A stretch of 64,000 nt of DNA from Rubrivivax albus. Its GTDB lineage: Bacteria > Pseudomonadota > Gammaproteobacteria > Burkholderiales > Burkholderiaceae_C. The stretch covers positions 124,001-188,000 of the forward strand of contig NZ_SACT01000002.1 of assembly GCF_004016515.1 (NCBI RefSeq), in the 5' to 3' direction. Below the pieces are notes generated by a model. It saw nothing but the letters and a program-made list of their open reading frames with translations. It was not told the DNA's origin and did not search any database. Positions 37,723 to 46,348 of this stretch are shown piece by piece. Both the position numbers and the translations under genes were made by a program. Every line of letters starts with the position of its first letter. The first letter of the stretch is position 1.

Positions 37723-38449
37723 TCAGACGGGGCTGGGCGATCGAAGGGCGCGCATCCTCAGCGCCGCCGGCTCGTGTGCGCGGCGCTTCGCCTGCGCAAT
37801 GTCTGGCTTTGCCGCGCCGTTGCTGTACGCAGCACCGGTGTACAGGTGGACAAGGACGTTGCGTAGGACATCCCCCATCTCCGCGCAAAGCCGCCCACCA
37901 TGTAGGGCTACGGCGTCCCGGCCAAGCTCGAGGCCGCCGGTCGTGTGGGCGTCGAGCCTCGGCAACGGCATGGCCGTGTGGCGCCCGGTTCGACGGGCCG
38001 AGTTGGGGCCAGACTTGCCGCAGCAAGGGCAAGGGCTCGCTGTGGTCTCCGGCGAGCCACGCCGCGCTGGCCCACTGGTCGGCGGGGCCCACCTGCTCTT
38101 CGAGCAGGTGGGGCACGGTCGGTGTCACGCCGGCGGCGGGAGGCGCCCCGCCACATCGCATCGCCCGCCTGGCGCAGCGGGTCGCGAAGGCCGATGCGCA
38201 CGACAGCCGTCCAGTTGTCGAATGAAGACGGCTTCGGGCCGCCATGGCTGGACGAGGGCACGAGTGCAGCGTCGCAAGCCTGGCTGAACAGGATCGCCAC
38301 GTCCAAGACACCGCACCACACCCTGCGACCCGCCTGGACCCTGAGCAGGCCGAACGCGAAGTTCTCGAGGAGTTCGGTGTCCAGAGCACAAATGGCACAT
38401 CTGGAAGATCGTCATCACCGACGGGCGAAAGGAAGGGCAAAAATATCAT
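37723..38449 (-). pseudogene. Probable decayed gene with about three frameshifts
   Basis: An ATG at 38449 follows the stop of the upstream kinase-like gene by one base, and protein-like sequence can be followed only by changing frame. MIFLPFLSPVGDDDLPD is in one frame; CALDTELLENFAFGLLR through VVRIGLRDPLRQAGDAMW is in a second; VTPTVPHLLEEQVGPADQW and PLPLLRQVWPQLGP are back in the first; PRLDAHTTGGLELGRDAVAL to the stop at 37723 is in a third. The shifts fall near 38390, 38145 and 37965. Each intervening frame turns Arg/Ser/Cys-rich, as out-of-frame DNA does. I do not recognise the family. The alternative is that only the 259-residue open frame ending at 37679 is real, which looks less likely. 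Confidence 0.4.
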
Positions 38450-38450
38450 T

Positions 38451-39479
38451 TTATGCACTGGTCGAATTCGATCGCGGCCATGAACGATTCCTCAAGGCGG
38501 CCAGATCTCGGGCATAGACCTGCGCCTGAGCAACGGCCAGCGCACTGTCCTCCGGTCGCGCAGGCGCGCCGGTGGGCAGTTCCACCGACCACCCGGCCTC
38601 CTCCTTCCCCGCCCGAAGCGTGCCGCCATGCAGCGCCAGGATCTGGCGGCACAGGGCCAGGACCACCGTGTCGCGCCCCCCGAACTCGGCATCGATGAAC
38701 ATGCCTGCCTGGCTGAAATGCACCACGCTTCGCGTGCCGGCCTGACGCTGGTTGACGTTGAGCTGGCCGCCCCTCGCGCATGCCTGGACCGCTGCCTGCA
38801 GGCACTCCACAAGCACACGCAGCAGCCAGTCACGGTGCCCATAGACGATCACCTGGGCGGCACGCTCGCCGTCGCAGCGGAAGTGCAGGCCTACATCGCG
38901 GTCCAGCGCCATCGGTTCGACGACGCCCCAGGCCTGTTGCAGCAGCGCCCACAGGTCGATCCTTTCCTCCAGCAGCGGCTCGGTGCCCGCCCACAGGCGG
39001 CTGAGGTCGCACAGGCGCTCCAGCCGCCGTAGCAGGCCGTCCACTTCGTTCGACAGGCTCGCCAGGGCGTGGGCATCGCGCTCCTCGTAGCACATGGCCA
39101 GCGCCTCCTGGGCGCGCACCAGGGGCAGGCGAAGTTGTGTGTCCACCGCGCGCATCAGCACTTCACCGCTCTCTGCCGCCGACTCTCCGCCGCTGGCCTC
39201 GTTGAGCATCACCAGCGCATCGTCCTCGCCGAACCCGGGCACGACGCGGCAGGTGACCAGAACATCTCCATGCGTGTACAGCGTGGAGCGCGACTGCTGC
39301 CCACGGGCGGCAAACTGCACGGCACGCAGCAGGGCTGCGTCGTCCAGCCTGTCACCTGCACGCAGTGCTGTCCGTCGGCGCGCGTGCGAGCTGGCATGCC
39401 GGATCCGGCCGTCGGCCTGGACCCAGAGCAGGCCGCCGGCCACACGTTCGAACAGTTCTGTCAGGTGGGAAGGCGTCAT
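38451..39479 (-). CDS. Degenerate histidine-kinase-like protein
   Basis: A PAS-like N-terminus (FERVAGGLLWVQADGRIRHAS) is followed by a HisKA-like helix pair and an ATPase-like end (ALCRQILALHGGTLRAG). The phospho-acceptor position in the HELRTPL motif is Thr114 (DTQLRLPL), the N box lacks its Asn (VLVECLQAAVQAC), and the G boxes are poor. It is therefore probably a pseudokinase that binds or sequesters partners. ATG 39479 has AGGAGA 7 nt upstream. The product has 342 residues. It lies at the head of the minus-strand signalling island. Confidence 0.7.
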   Translation of the reverse strand: MTPSHLTELFERVAGGLLWVQADGRIRHASSHARRRTALRAGDRLDDAALLRAVQFAARGQQSRSTLYTHGDVLVTCRVVPGFGEDDALVMLNEASGGESAAESGEVLMRAVDTQLRLPLVRAQEALAMCYEERDAHALASLSNEVDGLLRRLERLCDLSRLWAGTEPLLEERIDLWALLQQAWGVVEPMALDRDVGLHFRCDGERAAQVIVYGHRDWLLRVLVECLQAAVQACARGGQLNVNQRQAGTRSVVHFSQAGMFIDAEFGGRDTVVLALCRQILALHGGTLRAGKEEAGWSVELPTGAPARPEDSALAVAQAQVYARDLAALRNRSWPRSNSTSA

Positions 39480-39586
39480 TGGTGATCTCCTGGCTCGGAG
39501 AATACACAAATGTCTTTTTTATCGTTTCGTACTTCGTCACGAATCGAGCAGTGCTTACACCCTCCAGCCGTGCGGCCACCCAGGCG

Positions 39587-39606
39587 CCCCTTGGGAGCAC
39601 AAGGGG
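39587..39606 (-). repeat. Small hairpin downstream of the lysR pseudogene
   Basis: Inverted repeat CCCCTTG/CAAGGGG with a 6-nt loop. There is no T-run, so termination is uncertain. An extra G-run follows. Confidence 0.35.
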
Positions 39607-39633
39607 GGGTGGGGGACGCAGACCGCGGTCCCG

Positions 39634-40536
39634 TCAGGCGACGGCAGCAGCCTGACGCAGGTGCTGCGTCAACAGCCGCGCGCTGGCGGAACGCAGCGGC
39701 TCGGGCCGGCTGGCGATCACGAGCCGGCGCTCGGCCCAGGGTTCGTCCAGCGGCACCAGGGCCAGCCGCCCGGCACCCGCGTGCGGCACCGCCACCTCGC
39801 GCGGCAGGATGGCCAGGCCCAGGCCCGCGGCCACCACGCGGCAGGCGGCGTCCATGTTCGACACTTGCATGCGGTAGACAGGCACCGTGCCCAGCAACGC
39901 GGCCTGACGGCGCAGCATCTGGTCCATCAGCCCGCCCACGGCCACACCCACCACGTCGAAGGCCAGCGTGCCGGCGTAGCGCAGCGAAGGCCGACGGGCC
40001 AGCGGATGGGCCGGCACCATGGCCACGCACAGCCGGTCGCTGCGGTAGGGCTACAAGTGCAGGCCCGACAGGTCGCCCACATCCCACAGCACGCCCAGGT
40101 CGGCCGCACCGTCGCGCAGGCTGCGCACGATCTGCGGGCTGACCATCTCCTCGACGCTGACCTTCAGCCGCGGGTGACGGGCCATGAACTGCGCCAGGTC
40201 GTCCGGCAGCGCCTCGGCCATGGCCGACGGGCTGGCCAGCAGGCGCACACTGCCCTGCGCCCCCTCGACGAAGGCCCCGAGTTCGGCGCGCGTGGCGTCC
40301 AGCGCCCGCAGCACCTCTCGCGCGCGGGTCAGCAGCGCGTCGCCGGCGGCTGTAGGCACCACACCGCGGTGCCGACGCTGCAGCAACGGCAGACCGACCT
40401 CGGCCTCGAGTGCCGCGATGCGCTTGCTCAGCGCCGAGGGCACCAGCGACTCCCGGGCGGCAGCGGCGGCCAGGCTGCCTTCCTCGCACACCGCGACGAA
40501 CAGCTGCAGCGACACCGGGTCGAGCGGGCGGATCAT
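39634..40536 (-). pseudogene. LysR-type regulator interrupted by one in-frame amber codon
   Basis: The HTH domain (LQLFVAVCEEGSLAAAAARES... ALSKRIAALEAEVGLPLLQR) and the effector-binding domain are both in the same frame, but TAG at 40051-40053 stops translation after GDLSGLHL. Downstream the frame continues PYRSDRLCVAMVPAHPLARRP as in intact LysR proteins, so a single CAG-to-TAG change explains it. The first 161 codons could still give a truncated HTH protein. The start is ATG 40536 (MIRPLDPVSL). It is divergent from the lyase/CoA-transferase pair it would be expected to control. Sequencing error is possible. Confidence 0.85.
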
Positions 40537-40612
40537 GACATTCCGGATTGGAACGTCATGGGTGATGAAAGGCCTTCGTGATTGCGGCAGGGCACGTCTA
40601 CAGTGCGCGGCC

Positions 40613-41539
40613 ATGGACAACACCGCCCCCGTCATCCTCCGCGAAGTCGGCCTGCGCGACGGCCTGCAGATCCTGCCGCGGGTCATGCCCACGGCGCAGA
40701 AGCTGCAATGGCTGCGCGCGGCCCATGCCGCCGGCCTGCGCGAAGTCGAGGTCGGCTCCTTCGTGCCGCCCAGGCTGATGCCGCAGCTGGCCGACACCGC
40801 CGAGATGGTGGCCGCCGCCCGCGACCTGCCCGGCATGGTGGCGTCGGTGCTGGTGCCCAACCTGAAAGGCGCGCTGCGCGCCATCGAATGCGGCGCCGCC
40901 TCCATGCTGCTGCCGCTGTCGGCCAGCCATGCGCACAGCCTGGCCAACCTGAAGCGCACACCCGACGAGGCGCTGGCCGAACTGGCGCGTATCCGCGACG
41001 CACGCGACGCCGCAGGCTCTGCCTGCCGCATCGAGATCGGCCTGTCCACGGCCTTCGGCTGCACGATCCAGGGCGCCGTACCGGAAGACGAGGTGCTGCG
41101 CCTGGTGCAGGGCGCGCTGGACGCCGGTGCCGAGGCCGTCGGCCTGGCCGACACCGTGGGTTATGCCGACCCGCTGCAGGTGACGCGGCTGTTCACGGCG
41201 GCGCGCGCCATCGCCGGCGAGCGCCTGCACTGCGGCCACTTCCACGACACCCGCGGGCTGGGCCTGGCCAACGTGTTCGCCGCCTGGCAGACCGGCATCC
41301 GCCGCTTCGACGCCTGCGTGGGCGGCATCGGCGGCTGCCCGCACGCCCCCGGCGCCAGCGGCAACGTGGCGCTGGAGGACTGCGCGTACCTGTTCGCCAG
41401 CATGGGCGTGCCCACCGGCGTGGACTTCGACGCCCTTATCGCGCTGCGCGGGCAGCTGGCCGGCTGGCTGGACGGCGAGGCGCTGCACGGCACGATCGCC
41501 CGTGCCGGCCTGCCGAAGACACTGAAGGCCGCTTCATGA
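40613..41539 (+). CDS. HMG-CoA lyase family protein
   Basis: A DRE-TIM metallolyase: REVGLRDGLQ carries the catalytic acid and metal ligands, HFHDTRGLGLAN the His pair, and GGIGGCPHAPGASGN the active-site cysteine loop. At 308 residues it fits hydroxymethylglutaryl-CoA lyase. The paired CoA-transferase suggests the substrate acid is first activated, so a related acyl-CoA (for example citramalyl-CoA) is possible. It overlaps the CoA-transferase by 4 bp (ATGA). Confidence 0.88.
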   Translation: MDNTAPVILREVGLRDGLQILPRVMPTAQKLQWLRAAHAAGLREVEVGSFVPPRLMPQLADTAEMVAAARDLPGMVASVLVPNLKGALRAIECGAASMLLPLSASHAHSLANLKRTPDEALAELARIRDARDAAGSACRIEIGLSTAFGCTIQGAVPEDEVLRLVQGALDAGAEAVGLADTVGYADPLQVTRLFTAARAIAGERLHCGHFHDTRGLGLANVFAAWQTGIRRFDACVGGIGGCPHAPGASGNVALEDCAYLFASMGVPTGVDFDALIALRGQLAGWLDGEALHGTIARAGLPKTLKAAS

Positions 41540-42726
41540 CCGCGCCGCGCCCGCTGGCTGGCGTGCGGGTGGTCGAGTTCACCCACATGGTGATGGGCCC
41601 CACCTGCGGCCTGGTGCTGGCCGACCTGGGCGCCGAGGTGATCAAGGTCGAACCGGTGGAGGGCGACCGCACGCGCCACCTGCTGGGCGCCGGCGCCGGC
41701 TTCTTCCCGATGTTCAACCGCAACAAGAAGAGCATCGGCATCGACCTGAAGCACCCCGACGGCGCCGCGGTGGCCCGGCGCCTGGCGGCCGGCGCCGACA
41801 TCGTGGCGGAGAACTTCAAGCCCGGCGCGCTGGCCAAGTTCGGGCTGGACTACGCCAGCCTCAGCGCCACCCACCCGCGGCTGATCTACGTCAGTCACAA
41901 GGGCTTCCTGCCCGGCCCCTACGAGCACCGGACGGCGCTGGACGAGGTGGTGCAGATGATGGGCGGCCTGGCCTACATGACCGGCCGCCCCGGCGACCCG
42001 CTGCGCGCCGGCACCAGCGTCAACGACATCATGGGCGGCATGTTCGGCGCCATCGGCGCCCTGGGCGCGCTGATCCAGCGCGGCATCACCGGCCGCGGCA
42101 TGGAGGTGCAGAGCGCGCTCTACGAGAACAACGTGTTCCTCGTCGGCCAGCACATGCTGCAGGCGGCCATCACCGGGCAGGCGCCATCGCCGATGCCCGA
42201 CCGCATCTCCGCCTGGGCGGTGTACGACGTCTTCACGGTCAAGGACGGCGAGCAGATCTTCCTGGCCGCGGTGAGCGACGCCCAGTGGCGCAGCTTCTGC
42301 GAGGTGCTGGGCTTGCCCGACCTGCTGGCCCGGACCGACTGGGCCACCAACAACCAGCGCGTGCAGGCGCGGCCGGAACTGATGCCCATCCTGCGCGCGC
42401 GCCTGGCATCGCGCAGCGCGGCCGAACTGGCCGCGATCTTCGAACAGGCCGGCCTGCCCTTTGCGCCGATCCGCAAGCCGGAGCAACTGTTCGACGACCC
42501 GCATCTGACCGCCACGGGCGGCCTCGCCGACGTGGTGCTGCCCGATGGCCCCCACGCCGGCGACACGGTGAACACCACACTGCTGCCGTTCACGCTGGGC
42601 GGCGAACGCCCGGGAGTCACGCGTAGTCCGCCGCGCTTCGGCGCCGACACCGACGCCGTGCTGGCCGACCTGGGCTACGGTGCCGCCGAAATCGACGCCC
42701 TGCGCCGAGGTGGCGTGGTTGCGTGA
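41536..42726 (+). CDS. Family III CoA-transferase (CaiB/BaiF type)
   Basis: Moves CoA from one acyl-CoA to a carboxylic acid through an aspartyl anhydride. GVRVVEFTHMVMGPTCGLVLADLGAEVIKVEP is the family N-terminus, and RAGTSVNDIMGGMFG holds the nucleophilic Asp. The product has 396 residues. Translationally coupled to the lyase; together they likely activate and cleave a short branched dicarboxylic acid (inference). Confidence 0.92.
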   Translation: MTAPRPLAGVRVVEFTHMVMGPTCGLVLADLGAEVIKVEPVEGDRTRHLLGAGAGFFPMFNRNKKSIGIDLKHPDGAAVARRLAAGADIVAENFKPGALAKFGLDYASLSATHPRLIYVSHKGFLPGPYEHRTALDEVVQMMGGLAYMTGRPGDPLRAGTSVNDIMGGMFGAIGALGALIQRGITGRGMEVQSALYENNVFLVGQHMLQAAITGQAPSPMPDRISAWAVYDVFTVKDGEQIFLAAVSDAQWRSFCEVLGLPDLLARTDWATNNQRVQARPELMPILRARLASRSAAELAAIFEQAGLPFAPIRKPEQLFDDPHLTATGGLADVVLPDGPHAGDTVNTTLLPFTLGGERPGVTRSPPRFGADTDAVLADLGYGAAEIDALRRGGVVA

Positions 42727-42868
42727 TGGGTGCGGGCGCGGTGACGGGGCCTGTCGGCGGCAGACGCAGACATTGCGAATATCGTCGCGCCGGTTACCGT
42801 AAGCGGTGGTGACCGATCGGTGGAAACCCGGAGGCACACGAAACGTCAGGTCGCCACACTCCCGCGCC

Positions 42869-43987
42869 ATGACCCGTGCGATCCCCCTGCTCCTGGCGCC
42901 GCTCTTCGCCCTGGCCCTGACCACCACGACCCCTGCCCGTGCCCAGATCCTCATCGGCCAGACCGCCGGATTCAGCGGCCCCGTGGCCGCCGGGGTGAAC
43001 GAGACCACGGCTGGCGCCAAGCTCGTCATCGACGCCGTCAACGCCGGTGGCGGCATCGACGGTGAGAAGATCGAGCTCATCTCGCTGGACGACGCCTTCC
43101 AGCCCAAGAAGGCCGGCGAGAACGCCCGCACGCTGATCACCGAGCGCAAGGTCACGGCGCTGTTCCTGACCCGCGGCACGCCGCACACGCAGGCCATCAT
43201 GCCGCTGCTCACCGAGTTCGGCGTGCCGCTGGTGGGCCCGTCCACCGGCGCCATGGTGCTGCACGAACCGGTGCACCCCTGGCTGTTCAACGTGCGCGCC
43301 ACCTACCAGCGCGAGGCCGAGCGTGCCGTGGCCCACCTCAACCTGATCGGCGTGCAGCGCATCGGCGTCATCCACGTCAAGGACAGCTTCGGCGCCGACA
43401 TGTTCACCGGCGCCCAGCGCGGCTTCACCGAAGCCAAGCTGGAGCCGGCCTTCGTGTCCACCTTCGACCGCGCCAAGCCCGACTTCGGCCCGGTGGTGGC
43501 GGCCGCGGTGAAGGCCGACCCGCAGGCGGTGCTCTTCATCGGCTCCGGCACCGCGGTGGCAGACGGGGTGAAGGCCCTGCGCGCCCAAAGCGTCACGGCG
43601 CAGGTGGTCACGTTCTCGAACAACGCCTCCGGCGGCTTCGTCGAGGGTCTCGGCGCCAACGCGCGCGGCGTCATCGTGACGCAGGTGTTTCCGTTCGAAC
43701 GCTCCATCGCCACCGGCTTCGTCAAGGACGCGATGGCGCTGGCCAAAGCGAAGAACGTGTCGCTGACACCGGCCATGCTGGAGGGCGTGGCCGCGGCGCG
43801 TGTGCTGGTGGCCGGCCTGCGCCGCGCGCCCAAACCGGTGACGCGCGACGGCCTGCGCCGCGCGCTGGAAGGCATCGGCCGGCTGGACCTGGGTGGTCTG
43901 GAGCTCGGCTACTCGGCCACCGACCACACCGGCCTGGACTTCGTGGACCTGTCCATCATCGGCGCCGGCGGCCGCTTCGTGCGTTAG
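42869..43987 (+). CDS. Branched-chain-type ABC transporter substrate-binding protein
   Basis: Periplasmic receptor of the LivK/UrtA (type I fold) class. The signal peptide is MTRAIPLLLAPLFALALTTT...ARAQ. ILIGQTAGFSGPVAAGVNE and VGPSTGAMVLHEP are ligand-pocket regions. ATG 42869 is preferred to a GTG at 42806 because the signal peptide begins there. The product has 372 residues. No permease or ATPase genes are next to it; it may be an orphan receptor for this lyase locus or a sensory receptor. Confidence 0.88.
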   Translation: MTRAIPLLLAPLFALALTTTTPARAQILIGQTAGFSGPVAAGVNETTAGAKLVIDAVNAGGGIDGEKIELISLDDAFQPKKAGENARTLITERKVTALFLTRGTPHTQAIMPLLTEFGVPLVGPSTGAMVLHEPVHPWLFNVRATYQREAERAVAHLNLIGVQRIGVIHVKDSFGADMFTGAQRGFTEAKLEPAFVSTFDRAKPDFGPVVAAAVKADPQAVLFIGSGTAVADGVKALRAQSVTAQVVTFSNNASGGFVEGLGANARGVIVTQVFPFERSIATGFVKDAMALAKAKNVSLTPAMLEGVAAARVLVAGLRRAPKPVTRDGLRRALEGIGRLDLGGLELGYSATDHTGLDFVDLSIIGAGGRFVR

Positions 43988-45231
43988 GCGTCTGCCGGAG
44001 CCGCAGTGCGGTGCCGCCGCCGCCAAGCGGCCAGCGCCGCCAGGCCCAGCAGCATCGTCGCGCTGGTCGGGGCATCGGGCACCGGCGGCGTGAAGCCCAG
44101 CTGCAGGCTGGCGATGCGCTGCAGGGCCAGCGCGTCGGCCGGCGCGATGCCCAGTTCCACGGCCACGGTCTCGCCGGCGCCGAACATCGCCGGATCCAGC
44201 CCGGTGAGCGTGCCGAACAGCGTCAGCCCGCTGAGGTACGAACCGAACTTGCTGGCGTGCGTGCCATCGTCGAACCAGAGGTCGATCAGGCCGTCGGTGC
44301 CAGCGTCCGGGGCCCACATGTCACGCGTGGCCACACCCTCGGTCACCGCGCGCAGGAAGCTCTGGCCCACCGGCGCGATGCCGGCGAAACCACCGCTGCC
44401 GTCGGCGCCAGCCAGGTCCACCGTGGTCTGGTAGCCGGCCACGAGGTCGGCGGTCATCGCGTCCAGCGACGCGTAGAAGGTGGTGGCCGGCGTGTCGGTG
44501 CGCGTCACTTCGCCGGTGAGTTCGTCGGTGACGGTGACGAAGGCGCCGTCCACCAGGTTGGGCCGGGCCCAGGTCTGGTAGAGGTAGACCTCGGTGTCGG
44601 CGCGCGCGTTGGCATTGGCCGGCAGGTTGCGCACCGAGCTGCACGACCCGCTGGAATAGCCCAGGGCCACGCAGGCCTCCTGGCTGCCGCCGATGAAGTC
44701 GCGCTCGCGGTAGGTGAGTGCATTGCCCTGATGCACCCAGTCCTCGATCAGGTCGGCATAGACCTGCGTGTATTCGGGGCGCGAGCCCAGGCCGTCCATC
44801 CGGGGCAGCACCTCGTCGCTCTGCTCCTGCAGCACCACCTTGTCCCAGCCCTGGGCGTCGATGTTGCCGCGCAGGTCCCAGCCAGCAGAGTTGGTGTTCA
44901 GCAGGTGACCGCGCAGCGACGCCGCGTTGCGCGTGGACAGCGAGACCTCCACCGCGATGCCTGCCTGCCCGGCCAGCACGCTGAAGATCGCCGGCACGCC
45001 GCCCCAGGGGTGCGGCTCGAAGGCGTTGCTGCCGGCGGGGTTGGCCAGCCACATCGCCCAGGTCATGTCGGTGACGTCGCCGGTGCGGTAGCTCATCACC
45101 GGGTCGACCCGGCCGAAGGTGTAGCTGTTGCCGACGAACAGCACCTTCAGCGGTTCGGTGGCCGCGGCAGCGGCGCCGGCGCAGGCCGCAGCCGTCGCGG
45201 CGGCGGCCACCAGGTTCTTCCAGGCGGGCAT
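43984..45231 (-). CDS. SGNH-hydrolase-like protein with PEP-CTERM-like sorting tail
   Basis: A signal peptide (MPAWKNLVAAAATAAACAGAAAAA) is followed by LFVGNSYTFGR, a block I nucleophile motif as in DUF4886-type SGNH hydrolases, and FDDGTHASKFGSYL, the DxxH block V. The tail VPDAPTSATMLLGLAALAAWRRRHR has the signal-helix-Arg cluster layout of PEP-CTERM, with PDAP in place of PEP. The product has 415 residues. It is probably exported and processed at the surface. The substrate is unknown. Ends overlap the receptor gene's end by 4 bp (convergent). Confidence 0.75.
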   Translation of the reverse strand: MPAWKNLVAAAATAAACAGAAAAATEPLKVLFVGNSYTFGRVDPVMSYRTGDVTDMTWAMWLANPAGSNAFEPHPWGGVPAIFSVLAGQAGIAVEVSLSTRNAASLRGHLLNTNSAGWDLRGNIDAQGWDKVVLQEQSDEVLPRMDGLGSRPEYTQVYADLIEDWVHQGNALTYRERDFIGGSQEACVALGYSSGSCSSVRNLPANANARADTEVYLYQTWARPNLVDGAFVTVTDELTGEVTRTDTPATTFYASLDAMTADLVAGYQTTVDLAGADGSGGFAGIAPVGQSFLRAVTEGVATRDMWAPDAGTDGLIDLWFDDGTHASKFGSYLSGLTLFGTLTGLDPAMFGAGETVAVELGIAPADALALQRIASLQLGFTPPVPDAPTSATMLLGLAALAAWRRRHRTAAPADA

Positions 45232-45312
45232 GGCGTGTCTCCTCGTGGTGGTCGGGCGTGAGGCCCGGGACCCATGCTGGAGACGAACGACCAGAGCGTC
45301 AAATAGCAGTCA

Positions 45313-45351
45313 GCGCCCACCGCCATACATCAAACGTATGGCCATGGGCGC
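45313..45351 (-). terminator. Nested inverted repeat after the lipase gene
   Basis: GCGCCCA/TGGGCGC flanks CCATAC/GTATGG around a 7-nt loop, starting 5 bp after the lipase stop on the minus strand. A short T-rich run (TATTTG) follows. It is a likely terminator; its symmetry could also serve as an operator for the next minus-strand gene. Confidence 0.5.
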
Positions 45352-45356
45352 GACGC

Positions 45357-46316
45357 TCAGCGGCGCAGGAAGTCCACCGTGGCCGCCCAGGTCTGCGGCG
45401 AGTTGAAGATGCCGATGTGGCCGGTGCCGAGGATGGGGTCGTAGGCGCCCTGCCCTGTCAGGTCCAGCCGCCGCGCGCCCTTGAGCAGCGCGCTGCCGCT
45501 GAAGTCGGTGGGCACGCCGTAGCTGTCGATGGCCGGCACCGGGAAGATGGCGCCGTCCTGCACCGGCAGGTAGACGAAGCTGGCGTCGGTGTTGCGCACC
45601 ACCAGCACCTTGGTCGGGCCGGCGAGTTCACCGCTGCCGCCCGGCCCGTTCAGGCGCTGCAGGAACGGCGTGTTCGGCGAACCCAGCTCTTCGCACACGG
45701 CACTGTCGGGCGTGAAGCCGCCGGCCTCGGGGGCCTGGAAGTAGTTGGCCGGGTCGGGGCTGCAGTTGATGATGCCGTGGTTGGGGCCGTCCACCGCCAC
45801 CAGCTTGCGCACGGTGGCGAAGGCGCGGTCCTGACGCATCCACTCGCGCGCCAGCGTCACGCCCAGGCTGTGGGCCACGATGTCCACCTGCGTGGCGCCG
45901 GTGGACGCCAGCACCGCGGCCACGAAGCGCCGCAGGTCGGGCACGTTGGCCTGGTTCGTGTGGCCGATGCGGGAGCGGAAGGTCTGGCTCTCCACCAGGT
46001 TGCACTGGTCGCCCTGGTAGCCCAGGCCCCACAGTTCCTGCGGCTGCCAGCCGTTGTCGGCCAGGTGCTGGGCAAAGGCACGCGCATTGCCGTAGGGGCT
46101 GCAGGCGGTGGGGAACGGCGTGTCGTTGTTGCCGTGCAGGAAGATCACCGGCGTGCGGGTGGCCGTGCCGGCCGCGCCGAAGCCGATCACCGGCTGCTGC
46201 AGCGTGGCGTCCTCGATCACCGGGAAGCCATCGGGGAACGTGGTGCCGACGGTGCCGGCCGCGTGGGCCAGCGCGGTGGTGGCCAGCGCGGCCAGGGTGC
46301 AGATCCAGCGTTTCAT
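45357..46316 (-). CDS. Secreted lipase/esterase (class 2 lipase-like)
   Basis: Alpha/beta hydrolase with a signal peptide (MKRWICTLAALATTALAHAAG). TPVIFLHGNNDTPF is the oxyanion strand, VDIVAHSLGVTLAREW the nucleophile elbow (AHSLG), and GTGHIGIFNSPQ supplies the His. Several Cys pairs fit an exported enzyme. The product has 319 residues. It follows the alpha/beta hydrolase by 32 bp at the end of the liv-like operon. Confidence 0.82.
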   Translation of the reverse strand: MKRWICTLAALATTALAHAAGTVGTTFPDGFPVIEDATLQQPVIGFGAAGTATRTPVIFLHGNNDTPFPTACSPYGNARAFAQHLADNGWQPQELWGLGYQGDQCNLVESQTFRSRIGHTNQANVPDLRRFVAAVLASTGATQVDIVAHSLGVTLAREWMRQDRAFATVRKLVAVDGPNHGIINCSPDPANYFQAPEAGGFTPDSAVCEELGSPNTPFLQRLNGPGGSGELAGPTKVLVVRNTDASFVYLPVQDGAIFPVPAIDSYGVPTDFSGSALLKGARRLDLTGQGAYDPILGTGHIGIFNSPQTWAATVDFLRR

Positions 46317-46348
46317 CGACTCTCCTCGTTGGTGGACAAAGGCTGGCG

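Noticed and set aside
39600..39615. G-rich run as a possible G-quadruplex
   Set aside because: Only two G-runs separated by one T; too little to support a structure claim.
40051..40053. Programmed amber read-through or pyrrolysine in the LysR gene
   Set aside because: LysR proteins have no such feature, the context suggests a simple CAG-to-TAG change, and no supporting element is visible.
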